A DNA stretch of 64,000 nucleotides from Clostridium lacusfryxellense. GTDB taxonomy: Bacteria > Bacillota > Clostridia > Clostridiales > Clostridiaceae. Position 1 is the stretch's first letter, and every line of letters starts with the position of its first letter. Location of the stretch: positions 1 through 64,000 of the forward strand of contig NZ_JAHLEB010000004.1 of NCBI RefSeq assembly GCF_018861735.1. The letters are read 5' to 3'. Shown here piece by piece: positions 1-7,452 of the stretch. Made by a program: the position numbers and the translations under genes. Under the pieces are notes generated by a model, which was not told the origin of the DNA, did no database searches, and was given only the letters and a program-made list of their open reading frames with translations.

Positions 1-45
1 TTCAAGCTTTATAATATCCTTTTTGGTAAATAATATTTTACTCAT
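1..45 (-). CDS. 5' end of a minus-strand gene, possibly IS3-family orfA (partial)
   Basis: Only 15 codons are visible, reading MSKILFTKKDIIKLE before the window edge. A GGTGG ribosome binding site lies just upstream of the ATG at 45-43, and a sigma-A-type promoter sits further upstream. The N-terminus resembles, from memory, the helix-turn-helix orfA of some IS3-family elements in Firmicutes. The hairpin at 87-138 would fit the end of such an element. This is weak evidence: 15 residues cannot settle identity, and any small DNA-binding protein remains possible. Confidence 0.3.
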   Translation of the reverse strand, partial: MSKILFTKKDIIKLE

Positions 46-70
46 TTGCCACCATCCTATCTATATATAA

Positions 71-99
71 ATTATACAAAAAAAGCACCTATAATCCAA
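71..99 (-). promoter_or_regulatory. sigma-A-type promoter for the left-edge minus-strand gene
   Basis: On the minus strand, TTGGAT (99-94) and TATAAT (76-71) are separated by 17 bp and point at the ATG at 45. Confidence 0.5.
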
Positions 100-138
100 A
101 CACTTTTTTTTAAGTGTCCTTCCTATAGGTACCAGTTT
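87..138. repeat. Nested inverted repeat (ACCTATA/TATAGGT and CACTT/AAGTG)
   Basis: The arms ACCTATA and TATAGGT enclose a second stem, CACTT/AAGTG, around a T-rich loop. It may be the terminal region of an insertion sequence or a terminator between divergent genes. The rest of 139-284 is AT-rich leader of the spoIIIA operon. Confidence 0.4.
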
Positions 139-232
139 ATTAGGGTTCTTTTTTTTTGTTCTTTTTTGTGGATTAATTCATATAATATGTAAAATGAATC
201 CTATCCAAGTTAATAGTTTTTAAATATATATG

Positions 233-257
233 GAATATTTTACTAGACTTCATAATA
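233..257 (+). promoter_or_regulatory. Possible sigma-E-like promoter of the spoIIIA operon
   Basis: GAATATT (233-239) and CATAATA (251-257) match the sigma-E -35 and -10 elements reasonably, and the spoIIIA operon is sigma-E dependent in known spore formers. The 11-bp spacing is shorter than the usual 13-15 bp, so the assignment is uncertain. Confidence 0.3.
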
Positions 258-284
258 GAAATTATATATGGGAGTGTGAAAAAA

Positions 285-1190
285 ATGTTAGCTACTAAAG
301 ATTTATTTGAAATATTGCCTAAAAGCATCAGGAGCAAATTAGAACAAGTAAATAATGTGCAAAAGCTTGAAGAGATTAGGATAAAAGTAAACAAGCCTCT
401 GTTCATTCACATCGGAAGTAAAGAGGAAAAATGGGATTATATCGCAACGACCGAGGATTTGAAATACATAATGCAGAGGATAAGCAATTACTCTATATAT
501 GCTTTTGAAGAAGAGATTCGGCAAGGGTATATAACAATAAAAGGTGGTCATAGGGTTGGCCTGTGTGGTATATGTGTTGTAGAAAATAACAACATAAAAA
601 CTATTAAAGATATATCATCTATCAACATAAGAGCATGTAAAGAAATTATTGGTTGTGCCGATAAAGTAATGCCTTACATTATGCAAAATGGTTCAATGCA
701 TAATACGATTATTATATCACCACCTAAATGTGGAAAAACTACACTACTTAGAGATATTACAAGGCAGGTATCGGGCGGTGATAAAGGTAAAAATGTTTCA
801 ATAATTGATGAGAGATCTGAAATAGCTGGTTCTTACAAAGGGATACCGCAAATGGATGTAGGAGTTCGAACAGATGTTTTAGATAATTGCCCCAAGAGTC
901 AAGGTATTATGATGGCGATTCGAAGCATGTCTCCTGATGTCATAGTTTGTGATGAGATTGGTACCCAAAATGATATGGAAAGTATATTAATGGCATTAAA
1001 TTCTGGAATAAGTTTAGTTACAACTATTCATGGTTTTGGAATTGAAGATTTGTATAAAAGGTTAGTTTTTAAAGATATTGTGGAAAACTACGTTTTCTCG
1101 CGGGCAATAGTACTTAGTAACAAGAAAGGAATAGGAACGATAGAATCTATTTATGATTTTACTAAAGGCATAGATGTGTGGAGGTCATAA
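285..1190 (+). CDS. spoIIIAA: Stage III sporulation protein AA (secretion-type ATPase)
   Basis: This is the cytoplasmic ATPase of the SpoIIIA-SpoIIQ channel, which links mother cell and forespore after engulfment. The 301-residue protein has a Walker A motif SPPKCGKTT near residues 145-153, a Walker B-like DVIVCDEIG near 218-226, and VTTIHG downstream, as in type II/IV secretion ATPases. The longest frame begins at a GTG at 276, only one base after the GGGAG at 270-274. The ATG at 285 has proper spacing and was chosen. It is the first gene of an eight-gene operon in the standard order AA-AH. Confidence 0.96.
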   Translation: MLATKDLFEILPKSIRSKLEQVNNVQKLEEIRIKVNKPLFIHIGSKEEKWDYIATTEDLKYIMQRISNYSIYAFEEEIRQGYITIKGGHRVGLCGICVVENNNIKTIKDISSINIRACKEIIGCADKVMPYIMQNGSMHNTIIISPPKCGKTTLLRDITRQVSGGDKGKNVSIIDERSEIAGSYKGIPQMDVGVRTDVLDNCPKSQGIMMAIRSMSPDVIVCDEIGTQNDMESILMALNSGISLVTTIHGFGIEDLYKRLVFKDIVENYVFSRAIVLSNKKGIGTIESIYDFTKGIDVWRS

Positions 1191-1191
1191 A

Positions 1192-1710
1192 ATGATTAAA
1201 ATAATAGCTTGTTTAGCAATTTTAGGGGCATCAACTATGGCTGGGTTTATATACAGTGAGCGGCTCAAATATAGAGTTTCCCAGCTTAATGAAATAGAAC
1301 GCGCAGTATATCAACTTCAGAATGAAATAACTTATGTACACGTGCTTTTGCCGGATGCGTTTAAAAGCATAGCAAGTAAAAGCAAAGAGCCTATAAAGGA
1401 GCTTTTTGATAAAACGGGTAAATTATTATCTAGTAATGAATATGAGAATGTATATGAGGCAATGAAAGCCTCCGTAAACTTATTGAAAAGTAAATTATAT
1501 CTGAATTCTGATGATATAAATGTTATTTTGGATTTAACTAAAACTCTAGGAGAATCTGATATTCAGGGTCAAAGTAGTATATTTTCGCTTACTATATCGA
1601 ATTTAAAAAAACAAATTAAGATTTCAGAAGAATTTATGAACAAAAATATAAAAATGTATAGATATTTAGGGTTTTCCTTTGGGGCAATGCTCGTAATTGC
1701 ATTAATATAG
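1192..1710 (+). CDS. spoIIIAB: Stage III sporulation protein AB
   Basis: Membrane component of the SpoIIIA channel, related to type II secretion GspF-like proteins. The 172-residue protein has an N-terminal membrane segment (KIIACLAILGASTMAG) and a hydrophobic C-terminal segment (FSFGAMLVIALI), with a helical middle. The ATG at 1192 follows GGAGGT at 1180-1185 with six bases between. An upstream in-frame ATG at 1174 overlaps spoIIIAA and precedes that binding site, so it was rejected. It is second in the spoIIIA operon. Confidence 0.95.
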   Translation: MIKIIACLAILGASTMAGFIYSERLKYRVSQLNEIERAVYQLQNEITYVHVLLPDAFKSIASKSKEPIKELFDKTGKLLSSNEYENVYEAMKASVNLLKSKLYLNSDDINVILDLTKTLGESDIQGQSSIFSLTISNLKKQIKISEEFMNKNIKMYRYLGFSFGAMLVIALI

Positions 1711-1725
1711 GGAGGGGGTTTTTAC

Positions 1726-1923
1726 GTGTTAGATGTTAGTTTGCTGTTTAAAATAGGGGCAACGGGTATTTTAATTATTATTATAGACAAAGTTTTAAAA
1801 AGTGGTGGCAAGGATGACATTGCTGTAGTTGCAAATTTAGCCGGAGTAATATTGCTTCTTATAATGGTTATAAATTTAGTGAACAAACTCTTTACCTCTG
1901 TTAAAACGTTGTTTCAGTTTTAG
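1726..1923 (+). CDS. spoIIIAC: Stage III sporulation protein AC
   Basis: A 65-residue membrane protein of the SpoIIIA channel with two hydrophobic segments (ATGILIIIIDKVL and NLAGVILLLIMVINLV). It starts with GTG at 1726, preceded by GGGAGGGGG. The length and the GGKDDIAV loop are typical of SpoIIIAC, which pairs with the larger SpoIIIAD. A strong hairpin follows before spoIIIAD. Confidence 0.94.
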   Translation: MLDVSLLFKIGATGILIIIIDKVLKSGGKDDIAVVANLAGVILLLIMVINLVNKLFTSVKTLFQF

Positions 1924-1925
1924 GA

Positions 1926-1959
1926 CAAGTATATAAAGTCTTAAAATTTTATATACTTG
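1926..1959 (+). repeat. Perfect 12-bp hairpin between spoIIIAC and spoIIIAD
   Basis: Arms CAAGTATATAAA (1926-1937) and TTTATATACTTG (1948-1959) are exact inverted copies around a 10-base loop. There is no downstream T-tract, so it is not a classical terminator. It may mark mRNA processing or stability within the operon. Confidence 0.75.
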
Positions 1960-1994
1960 CTAGGACACTTGCGCAGGCAATCGAGGAGGATATT

Positions 1995-2378
1995 ATGGAA
2001 ATAATCAAGATTGTTGCATTTGCTTTCATGGCACTATTTATTGTACTTATATTTAAAGGTAGAAGGGATGATTTAGCTATTCAAGTGAGTATTGCAGCTG
2101 GGATATTAATTTTTTTATTTATGGTAAACAAACTTACAATAATAATGGGATTTTTACAAACCCTTGCAAATAAAGCTAACATTGATGTTGTTTATTTAAA
2201 CACGGTTTTCAAAATACTTGGTATTGCATACTTAGCTTCATTTTGCAGCGAAATTTGCAGAGATGCTGGAGAAAGTAGTATTGCAGCTAAGGTAGATTTT
2301 GCTGGGAAAATATTAATACTAGTTTTGGCAATACCTATCCTAATGGCGGTTATGCAATCCATTCTAAAAATAATGTAG
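1995..2378 (+). CDS. spoIIIAD: Stage III sporulation protein AD
   Basis: A 127-residue polytopic membrane protein of the SpoIIIA channel. It has several hydrophobic stretches (VAFAFMALFIVLIF, AAGILIFLFMVNKL and a C-terminal one) and the short RRDDLAIQVSIAAG motif, parallel to the SpoIIIAC loop. The start is well supported by GAGGAGG just upstream. It lies fourth in the operon, after an intercistronic hairpin. Confidence 0.95.
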   Translation: MEIIKIVAFAFMALFIVLIFKGRRDDLAIQVSIAAGILIFLFMVNKLTIIMGFLQTLANKANIDVVYLNTVFKILGIAYLASFCSEICRDAGESSIAAKVDFAGKILILVLAIPILMAVMQSILKIM

Positions 2379-2434
2379 ATAAAAATTATGATATGCGAAA
2401 AAAAATGGTCCTAATTTTAACGTAGAGGTAGAAT

Positions 2435-3583
2435 ATGAAAAAAATACTATTGATTTTACTATTTTTAATATGTTTGCCAATTAGTGTACAAGCTGCAGAG
2501 ATAGGCCAAATAGGAGAAAAAGAACAAACGGAGATAAGCAATTTGTACGATTATATCTCTAATGTTAAAACAAAGTATGAAATATTTAACGATATGGAGC
2601 CGAAAGCTTTTGTAGAACAATTTATAAAAACCGGAGAGAATGGTATTAGTTTTAAAAATATTACAGGTTATCTTATTAAATACACATTCAAAGAAGTTAT
2701 TGCATCTATGCAGCTAATTGGAAGTCTAATGATTATTGCTATTATTTGTGCACTTTTGCATAATCTTCAAAGTGCCTTTAATAAAGAGAGTTTATCAAAT
2801 ATAGCATATTTTGCGTGTTATGGCGTAATGATTGTAATGATTACTAAAAGTTTTTATATAGTGGTGGAGCTTGCTAAAACTACTATTCTTAATATGACCG
2901 ATTTTATGGCGGCACTTATCCCAGTACTGATGATGCTTCTAGCCAGCGTTGGAGGATTTGCAGAAGCAACATTACTGGATCCTGTAATAATGGGTTTTGC
3001 AACTATTAGTTCTAGAATTTATGTGGACATCATAATCCCAATAATATTTATGAGCTTCGTACTACAATTTGTTAAAAATATATCGGATGATTATAAAATT
3101 AATAATATAACAAAGCTTTTAAAACAAATTGCTATTTGGGTACAGGGAATGGTGATGACAGCGTTTATTGCAGTTATTACGTTAAGAAGTATAGCAGCGA
3201 AAACTTTAGATCAAGTTACTATAAAAACAGCAAAGTTTGCAGTAGATACTTTTGTACCGGTAGTGGGGAAATGTTTATCAGATGCAATTTCTACTGTGGC
3301 TGGATATTCGCTTCTTTTAAAAAGTGCCATAAGTGGACTTGGGTTACTTGTTCTTATAGTAATAGTAATATTTCCAATTCTAAAACTGCTAATTATGGCT
3401 TTTCTATATAAAGCGGCAGCTGCATTAATCGAACCAATAAGTGATAGACGTACAGTAGATTGCATAAATTCAGTAGGCGATTCTATTCTTCTTTTAATGT
3501 CGTGTGTAATATCGGTAAGTATAATGTTTTTCATAATGGTAGCTATAGTGGCATCCACGGGGAGAGGCATTATAGGTGGATAA
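2435..3583 (+). CDS. spoIIIAE: Stage III sporulation protein AE
   Basis: The largest membrane protein of the SpoIIIA complex, 382 residues. It begins with a signal peptide (MKKILLILLFLICLPISVQA, likely cleaved before AEIG), followed by an extracytoplasmic stretch to about residue 80 and then a multi-pass region to the C-terminus. Length and topology match the family. In B. subtilis it takes part in forming the intercellular channel needed for sigma-G activity. The start follows AGAGG and a short spacer. Confidence 0.95.
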   Translation: MKKILLILLFLICLPISVQAAEIGQIGEKEQTEISNLYDYISNVKTKYEIFNDMEPKAFVEQFIKTGENGISFKNITGYLIKYTFKEVIASMQLIGSLMIIAIICALLHNLQSAFNKESLSNIAYFACYGVMIVMITKSFYIVVELAKTTILNMTDFMAALIPVLMMLLASVGGFAEATLLDPVIMGFATISSRIYVDIIIPIIFMSFVLQFVKNISDDYKINNITKLLKQIAIWVQGMVMTAFIAVITLRSIAAKTLDQVTIKTAKFAVDTFVPVVGKCLSDAISTVAGYSLLLKSAISGLGLLVLIVIVIFPILKLLIMAFLYKAAAALIEPISDRRTVDCINSVGDSILLLMSCVISVSIMFFIMVAIVASTGRGIIGG

Positions 3584-3647
3584 GTATCATGGATTGTTAT
3601 AATAACCTATTAAGAAGAAATTCAATAAAAAAGGAGGTGGTGTTAAT

Positions 3648-4241
3648 TTGATAGAGCTATTAAAACTTTGGGTAACAAGCATTACCATAGCTGTCTTTTT
3701 TATCACTGCAGTGGAAATGATTTTGCCTGATAATAGCATGAAAAAATATGCTAAATTTGTTTTGGGGCTGCTATTAATTGTAGTAATCATAAAGCCTATA
3801 ATAAAAATTTTTGATAAGGACTTTAATATTAGTGCATATTCTGGAAAAGTAACTAGTTATATGGAAACTGGAACATCCAAGGCTAACATTAAAAAATATA
3901 AAGACAGCAATATATTAAATACGGCAGAAAACTTTAAAAAGAATTTAGAAAATCAATGCATAACAAATTTGGAAGAGACTTATCCAGAAAATAAATATAA
4001 TGCTGATATAGATGTTGTTTATGATAGCAAAAATGGAGTATTTAATATTAATACAATTGGAATTGGAGTAATTGACCCGGGAGTTAAAAGAATAAATAAT
4101 ATAGAAATAGATTCAAAAAGCGTTAGTACATCTAAAAAAGATGTTATAGAGGGTGCTAAGGGAAACAAAATTAAGAATTTAATAAGCAGTAAATTCAAAA
4201 TATCTAATAATATTATTACTGTTTATAAATCTAATTCATAA
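3648..4241 (+). CDS. spoIIIAF: Stage III sporulation protein AF
   Basis: A 197-residue protein with two N-terminal membrane helices (about residues 8-25 and 35-55), followed by a soluble domain facing the intermembrane space, as in family members. It starts with TTG at 3648, seven bases after a strong AAGGAGGTGG (3631-3640). No in-frame ATG fits as well. It lies between spoIIIAE and spoIIIAG in the operon. Confidence 0.94.
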   Translation: MIELLKLWVTSITIAVFFITAVEMILPDNSMKKYAKFVLGLLLIVVIIKPIIKIFDKDFNISAYSGKVTSYMETGTSKANIKKYKDSNILNTAENFKKNLENQCITNLEETYPENKYNADIDVVYDSKNGVFNINTIGIGVIDPGVKRINNIEIDSKSVSTSKKDVIEGAKGNKIKNLISSKFKISNNIITVYKSNS

Positions 4242-4291
4242 AACAATCTATTCTTAAAACTGTATTAGAAGAAGAAATGAGGGGGATTTCG

Positions 4292-4945
4292 ATGAACAAT
4301 GATAATTTGCTTAGTAAATTTACTGAGTATATTAAGACAAAACTAAATGGTGGAAAGGGAGAAAATAAAAACGATAATAACAAAAAATCTGATAAAATGC
4401 TAGGAAACTTAGTATTAATAATTTTAGTGGCGGTTGTAATAGTACTAGCAAGTAGCTTTTTCAAGTCTCCAAAGGTAACCACTTCAGCAGGAGCTACTGA
4501 GACAGAGGCAGACAAGGTTTCTAAGGAAAGTAGCGCTACGAAGATAGACGATTATGAAGCACAATTAGAGGATAAGCTTAAATTAACGCTTCAAGGCATT
4601 GAAGGGGTTGGTAAGGTACAACTTATGATTTATTTTGAGAGTGGAGAGGAAAGTGTTCCAGCAGTAAATGTCACTGATTCTAAAAGTCTTACAGTAGAGA
4701 ATGATACAACGGGTGGCAAAAGGAATATCAATCAAGAAAACAATGGAAGTACAGTTGTTATGTCAAACAATGGAGATGAAAATCAGCCATTAATAGTAAA
4801 AACATATAAGCCGGTTATTACTGGTGTTTGCGTAGTGGCGCAGGGATCAAGTGTAAGGATTACAGAACTAAGAATTAGACAGGCAGTAATTAATTTATTT
4901 AATTTACCAGAAAGTAAAGTTAATGTATATCCTATGAATAAGTAG
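4292..4945 (+). CDS. spoIIIAG: Stage III sporulation protein AG
   Basis: A 217-residue bitopic protein. A membrane helix (LGNLVLIILVAVVIVLASSFF, residues about 37-57) is followed by an extracytoplasmic ring-building domain of the YscJ/FliF type. In B. subtilis SpoIIIAG forms a large ring in the intermembrane space. The ATG at 4292 follows AGGGGG by six bases. An in-frame ATG at 4277 lies upstream of that site and was rejected. Confidence 0.94.
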   Translation: MNNDNLLSKFTEYIKTKLNGGKGENKNDNNKKSDKMLGNLVLIILVAVVIVLASSFFKSPKVTTSAGATETEADKVSKESSATKIDDYEAQLEDKLKLTLQGIEGVGKVQLMIYFESGEESVPAVNVTDSKSLTVENDTTGGKRNINQENNGSTVVMSNNGDENQPLIVKTYKPVITGVCVVAQGSSVRITELRIRQAVINLFNLPESKVNVYPMNK

Positions 4946-4983
4946 CATATAATTTCAAAGAAAGGTAGATGGGGGGAAATATT

Positions 4984-5487
4984 ATGAATAAAAAACAGTC
5001 AGGTATAATTGTTACGCTGGTAGTACTTATTGTGTTTGCGGGGTATCTCGCAACAAAGGTGAATGGACCATTATATGTAAATGATGGTGATTTTAGTACG
5101 GAGAAGAGTGCAATATCTTTAAATGAAAGCAAAACTACTTCAAGCTATTTTACAGAAGCAAAATTATCAAGAACGCAAGACGATGCAAGAACTCTTCAAG
5201 ATATCAAAACTTTAATGGATGATGTTAATACTCCAAAAGCTCAAAAGGCAACTGCTGCAACTCAGTACATGAACATATCAATGGCTACGCAAAATGAAGG
5301 AGACATTGAACTTGCATTAAAGGCTTTAGGGTATAATGAAGCAATGTGCAGTATAGTAGATGACAAGGTACAAATATTAGTTAAAAGCACAAAAAAACAA
5401 CTTACTGAAGCTGAACTACGTAGCATAAAAGATGTAGTAATGAGCAAAACTAAATTGGAAAAAATTGAAGTTAAGATAAAAGAATAA
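4984..5487 (+). CDS. spoIIIAH: Stage III sporulation protein AH
   Basis: A 167-residue protein with one N-terminal membrane helix (SGIIVTLVVLIVFAGYLA) and a periplasm-like domain. In B. subtilis its YscJ-like C-terminal domain binds forespore SpoIIQ and drives engulfment. The ATG at 4984 is placed correctly after GGGGGG (4971-4976); the longer frame from 4969 was rejected. It ends the spoIIIA operon, and a hairpin follows. Confidence 0.94.
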   Translation: MNKKQSGIIVTLVVLIVFAGYLATKVNGPLYVNDGDFSTEKSAISLNESKTTSSYFTEAKLSRTQDDARTLQDIKTLMDDVNTPKAQKATAATQYMNISMATQNEGDIELALKALGYNEAMCSIVDDKVQILVKSTKKQLTEAELRSIKDVVMSKTKLEKIEVKIKE

Positions 5488-5495
5488 TAATTGTA

Positions 5496-5531
5496 AATGC
5501 TATATTTATCTGATATAATAAATATAGCATT
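5496..5531 (+). terminator. Hairpin after spoIIIAH, possible terminator
   Basis: Arms AATGCTATATTTAT (5496-5509) and ATAAATATAGCATT (5518-5531) pair perfectly over 14 bp around an 8-base loop. Only a weak T-rich stretch follows, so termination strength is uncertain. Confidence 0.55.
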
Positions 5532-5568
5532 GTCATGTTTTACCTAAGTTAAATAAGGGGGTACTAAT

Positions 5569-5958
5569 ATGGAAGATAAGATTTTAAATGAAACTGAAAT
5601 GGGTGTTGTTAAAATATCTGAGGATGTTGTTAGTGTTATAGCTGGACTCGCTGTTGCTGAAATACAAGGAATTGTTGGTATGAGTGCTAGTTTAGTTGGT
5701 GGAATAACTCAAATATTAAGTGGTAAGAAAAATTTATCTAAAGGCGTTAAAGTCAATGTTGGAGAAAATAGTGCAATAATTGATCTACACGTTGTAGTTG
5801 AATATGGTGTTAGAATTCCACAAGTAACTGAAAAAGCACAAATAAATGTAAAAAAATCTGTAGAGCTTATGACAGGCCTTACAGTATCAGCCGTAAATGT
5901 GTTTGTTCAAAACGTTGTATTACCTAAAACAGAAAAGCTAGTGGAAATAGAAGCATAA
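5569..5958 (+). CDS. yqhY: Asp23/Gls24 family protein (YqhY type)
   Basis: A 129-residue Asp23/DUF322-family protein. The family is linked to envelope homeostasis and, for YqhY in B. subtilis, to control of fatty-acid synthesis next to accBC. Typical segments are visible: GVVKISEDVVSVIAGLA near the start and VVVEYGVRIPQV in the middle. In B. subtilis the gene lies between accC and nusB; here it keeps its place before nusB but accBC are missing. A second Asp23 gene lies at 58595. The function is inferred from the family. Confidence 0.9.
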   Translation: MEDKILNETEMGVVKISEDVVSVIAGLAVAEIQGIVGMSASLVGGITQILSGKKNLSKGVKVNVGENSAIIDLHVVVEYGVRIPQVTEKAQINVKKSVELMTGLTVSAVNVFVQNVVLPKTEKLVEIEA

Positions 5959-5964
5959 AATATT

Positions 5965-5992
5965 CACTCTCTGTAATAGAGGGTGTTTATTT
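5965..5992 (+). terminator. Terminator after yqhY
   Basis: CACTCTCT (5965-5972) pairs with AGAGGGTG (5978-5985) around a 5-base loop, followed by TTTATTTAT. Confidence 0.65.
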
Positions 5993-6052
5993 ATATACAG
6001 GGTATTATAATATTAAAATTACATTTAGGCAGGAATATTAGGAGGATTACTA

Positions 6053-6448
6053 ATGAATAGAAGAAAGTCAAGAGAAGCTGCAATGAAATTACTTTTCGAA
6101 ATGTCAATAAATAAAGAAAAGTATGAGGACATAATTGAAAATTTTAAAGAGAATACAGATATGGATTTAGTGGATATAGATATTGAGTATATTACTAAGG
6201 TTTTAGCTGGAGTTCAAGAGAATAAGAAGGAAATTGATAAAAATATTGAAAAACATTTAATTAAATGGAAATTAGATAGACTTTCAAAAATGAATTTGGC
6301 TATTTTGAGGATAAGTACATATGAAATTTTATTTGAGGAAGAAATACCAAATAAGGTATCCGTAAATGAAGGTATAGAACTTGCTAAGAAATATGGTGAA
6401 GACAGTTCACCAGCTTTTGTAAATGGTATATTAGCAAAAATGCTTTAG
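6053..6448 (+). CDS. nusB: Transcription antitermination factor NusB
   Basis: A 131-residue all-alpha RNA-binding protein that joins the antitermination complex on rRNA operons with NusE (S10). The N-terminal MNRRKSREAAMKLLFEM and the C-terminal PNKVSVNEGIELAKKYGED...FVNGILAKML are hallmark NusB segments. A strong AGGAGG lies before the ATG. It is followed by a strong terminator and then folD. Confidence 0.96.
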   Translation: MNRRKSREAAMKLLFEMSINKEKYEDIIENFKENTDMDLVDIDIEYITKVLAGVQENKKEIDKNIEKHLIKWKLDRLSKMNLAILRISTYEILFEEEIPNKVSVNEGIELAKKYGEDSSPAFVNGILAKML

Positions 6449-6473
6449 AATATAAAGTAAACTAAATAATAAT

Positions 6474-6522
6474 AAAATAACTAGTCAGATATTAATAGTA
6501 TATTTGGCTAGTTATTTTATTT
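6474..6522 (+). terminator. Terminator after nusB
   Basis: A 14-bp stem (6474-6487 with 6505-6518, including AAAATAACTAG/CTAGTTATTTT) ends in a T-rich stretch. Confidence 0.75.
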
Positions 6523-6603
6523 TACTAAAAGAGGAAATCTGATACTTTGTTAGAAATATATTGTTAAGTAAGTAATTTAAATTTGTGTTTAGGAGAGGGT
6601 AAT

Positions 6604-7452
6604 GTGGGAATTAGAGTTAATGGAAAAGAAATAGTTGAAACATATAGAGATGAGATTAGGACAATAATAAAGGATGTGGTTGATAAGGGGCTACGTGTAC
6701 CGTCAATTAAGACCATTTTGGTAGGAGATGATGGGGGCTCGTTGTCGTACGTTAGAAGTCAAAATAACCTGTGTAATAAATTAGGGATTTCATATAATTG
6801 TATTCAATTGGATAAAGAGATAAGTCAAAAGGATTTAGTAGATATTATAGAAAAATTAAATCAAGATAATAGTGTGGATGGAATAATTATTCAATTACCA
6901 TTACCCAAAAACCTAAATGAGAAGGAAATCACATCTAAAATTTCGTATAAAAAGGATATTGATGGATTAACAGATGTAAATATGGGTAGATTTTATAAAG
7001 GAGATAAAAGCTTTATTCCTTGTACTGCATTAGGTGTCATTGAGATGATAAAAAATACTGGATGCATTATTAAAGGAAAACATGCGGTTGTTATTGGTAG
7101 AAGCAATATTGTAGGAAAACCAGCAGCGCAACTACTACTTAACGAAGATGCAACTGTTACTATATGTCACTCAAAAACTACTAACCTAAAGCAGATTTGT
7201 AAAACGGCTGATATAATAGTAGCAGCAATAGGTAAACCTGGGTTTGTAACAAGTGAATTTATAAAAGAAGGGGCCGTTGTTATAGATGTTGGGACAACAA
7301 TGATAGATAACAAAGTTACCGGGGATGTATGTTTCGAGGATGTTATAGATATCGCAAGTTTTGTTACCCCAGTACCAGGTGGAACAGGTCTTATGACCAC
7401 AACAATGCTTATAAAAAATGCTTGCGCTGCGTGGAGGGATAATGTTTATTAA
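6604..7452 (+). CDS. folD: Bifunctional methylenetetrahydrofolate dehydrogenase/cyclohydrolase FolD
   Basis: Catalyses NADP-dependent oxidation of 5,10-methylene-THF and hydrolysis of methenyl-THF to 10-formyl-THF. The 282-residue protein shows the active-site regions GDDGGSLSYVRSQNN (Y and nearby residues), DGIIIQLPLP and KDIDGLTDVNMGR, and the dinucleotide motif VVIGRSNIVGKPAA, ending with PVPGGTGLMTTTML. The start is GTG at 6604, after AGGAGAGGG (6591-6599). The TTG at 6583 that opens the longest frame lies before this site and was rejected. It overlaps xseA by 11 bases. Confidence 0.96.
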   Translation: MGIRVNGKEIVETYRDEIRTIIKDVVDKGLRVPSIKTILVGDDGGSLSYVRSQNNLCNKLGISYNCIQLDKEISQKDLVDIIEKLNQDNSVDGIIIQLPLPKNLNEKEITSKISYKKDIDGLTDVNMGRFYKGDKSFIPCTALGVIEMIKNTGCIIKGKHAVVIGRSNIVGKPAAQLLLNEDATVTICHSKTTNLKQICKTADIIVAAIGKPGFVTSEFIKEGAVVIDVGTTMIDNKVTGDVCFEDVIDIASFVTPVPGGTGLMTTTMLIKNACAAWRDNVY

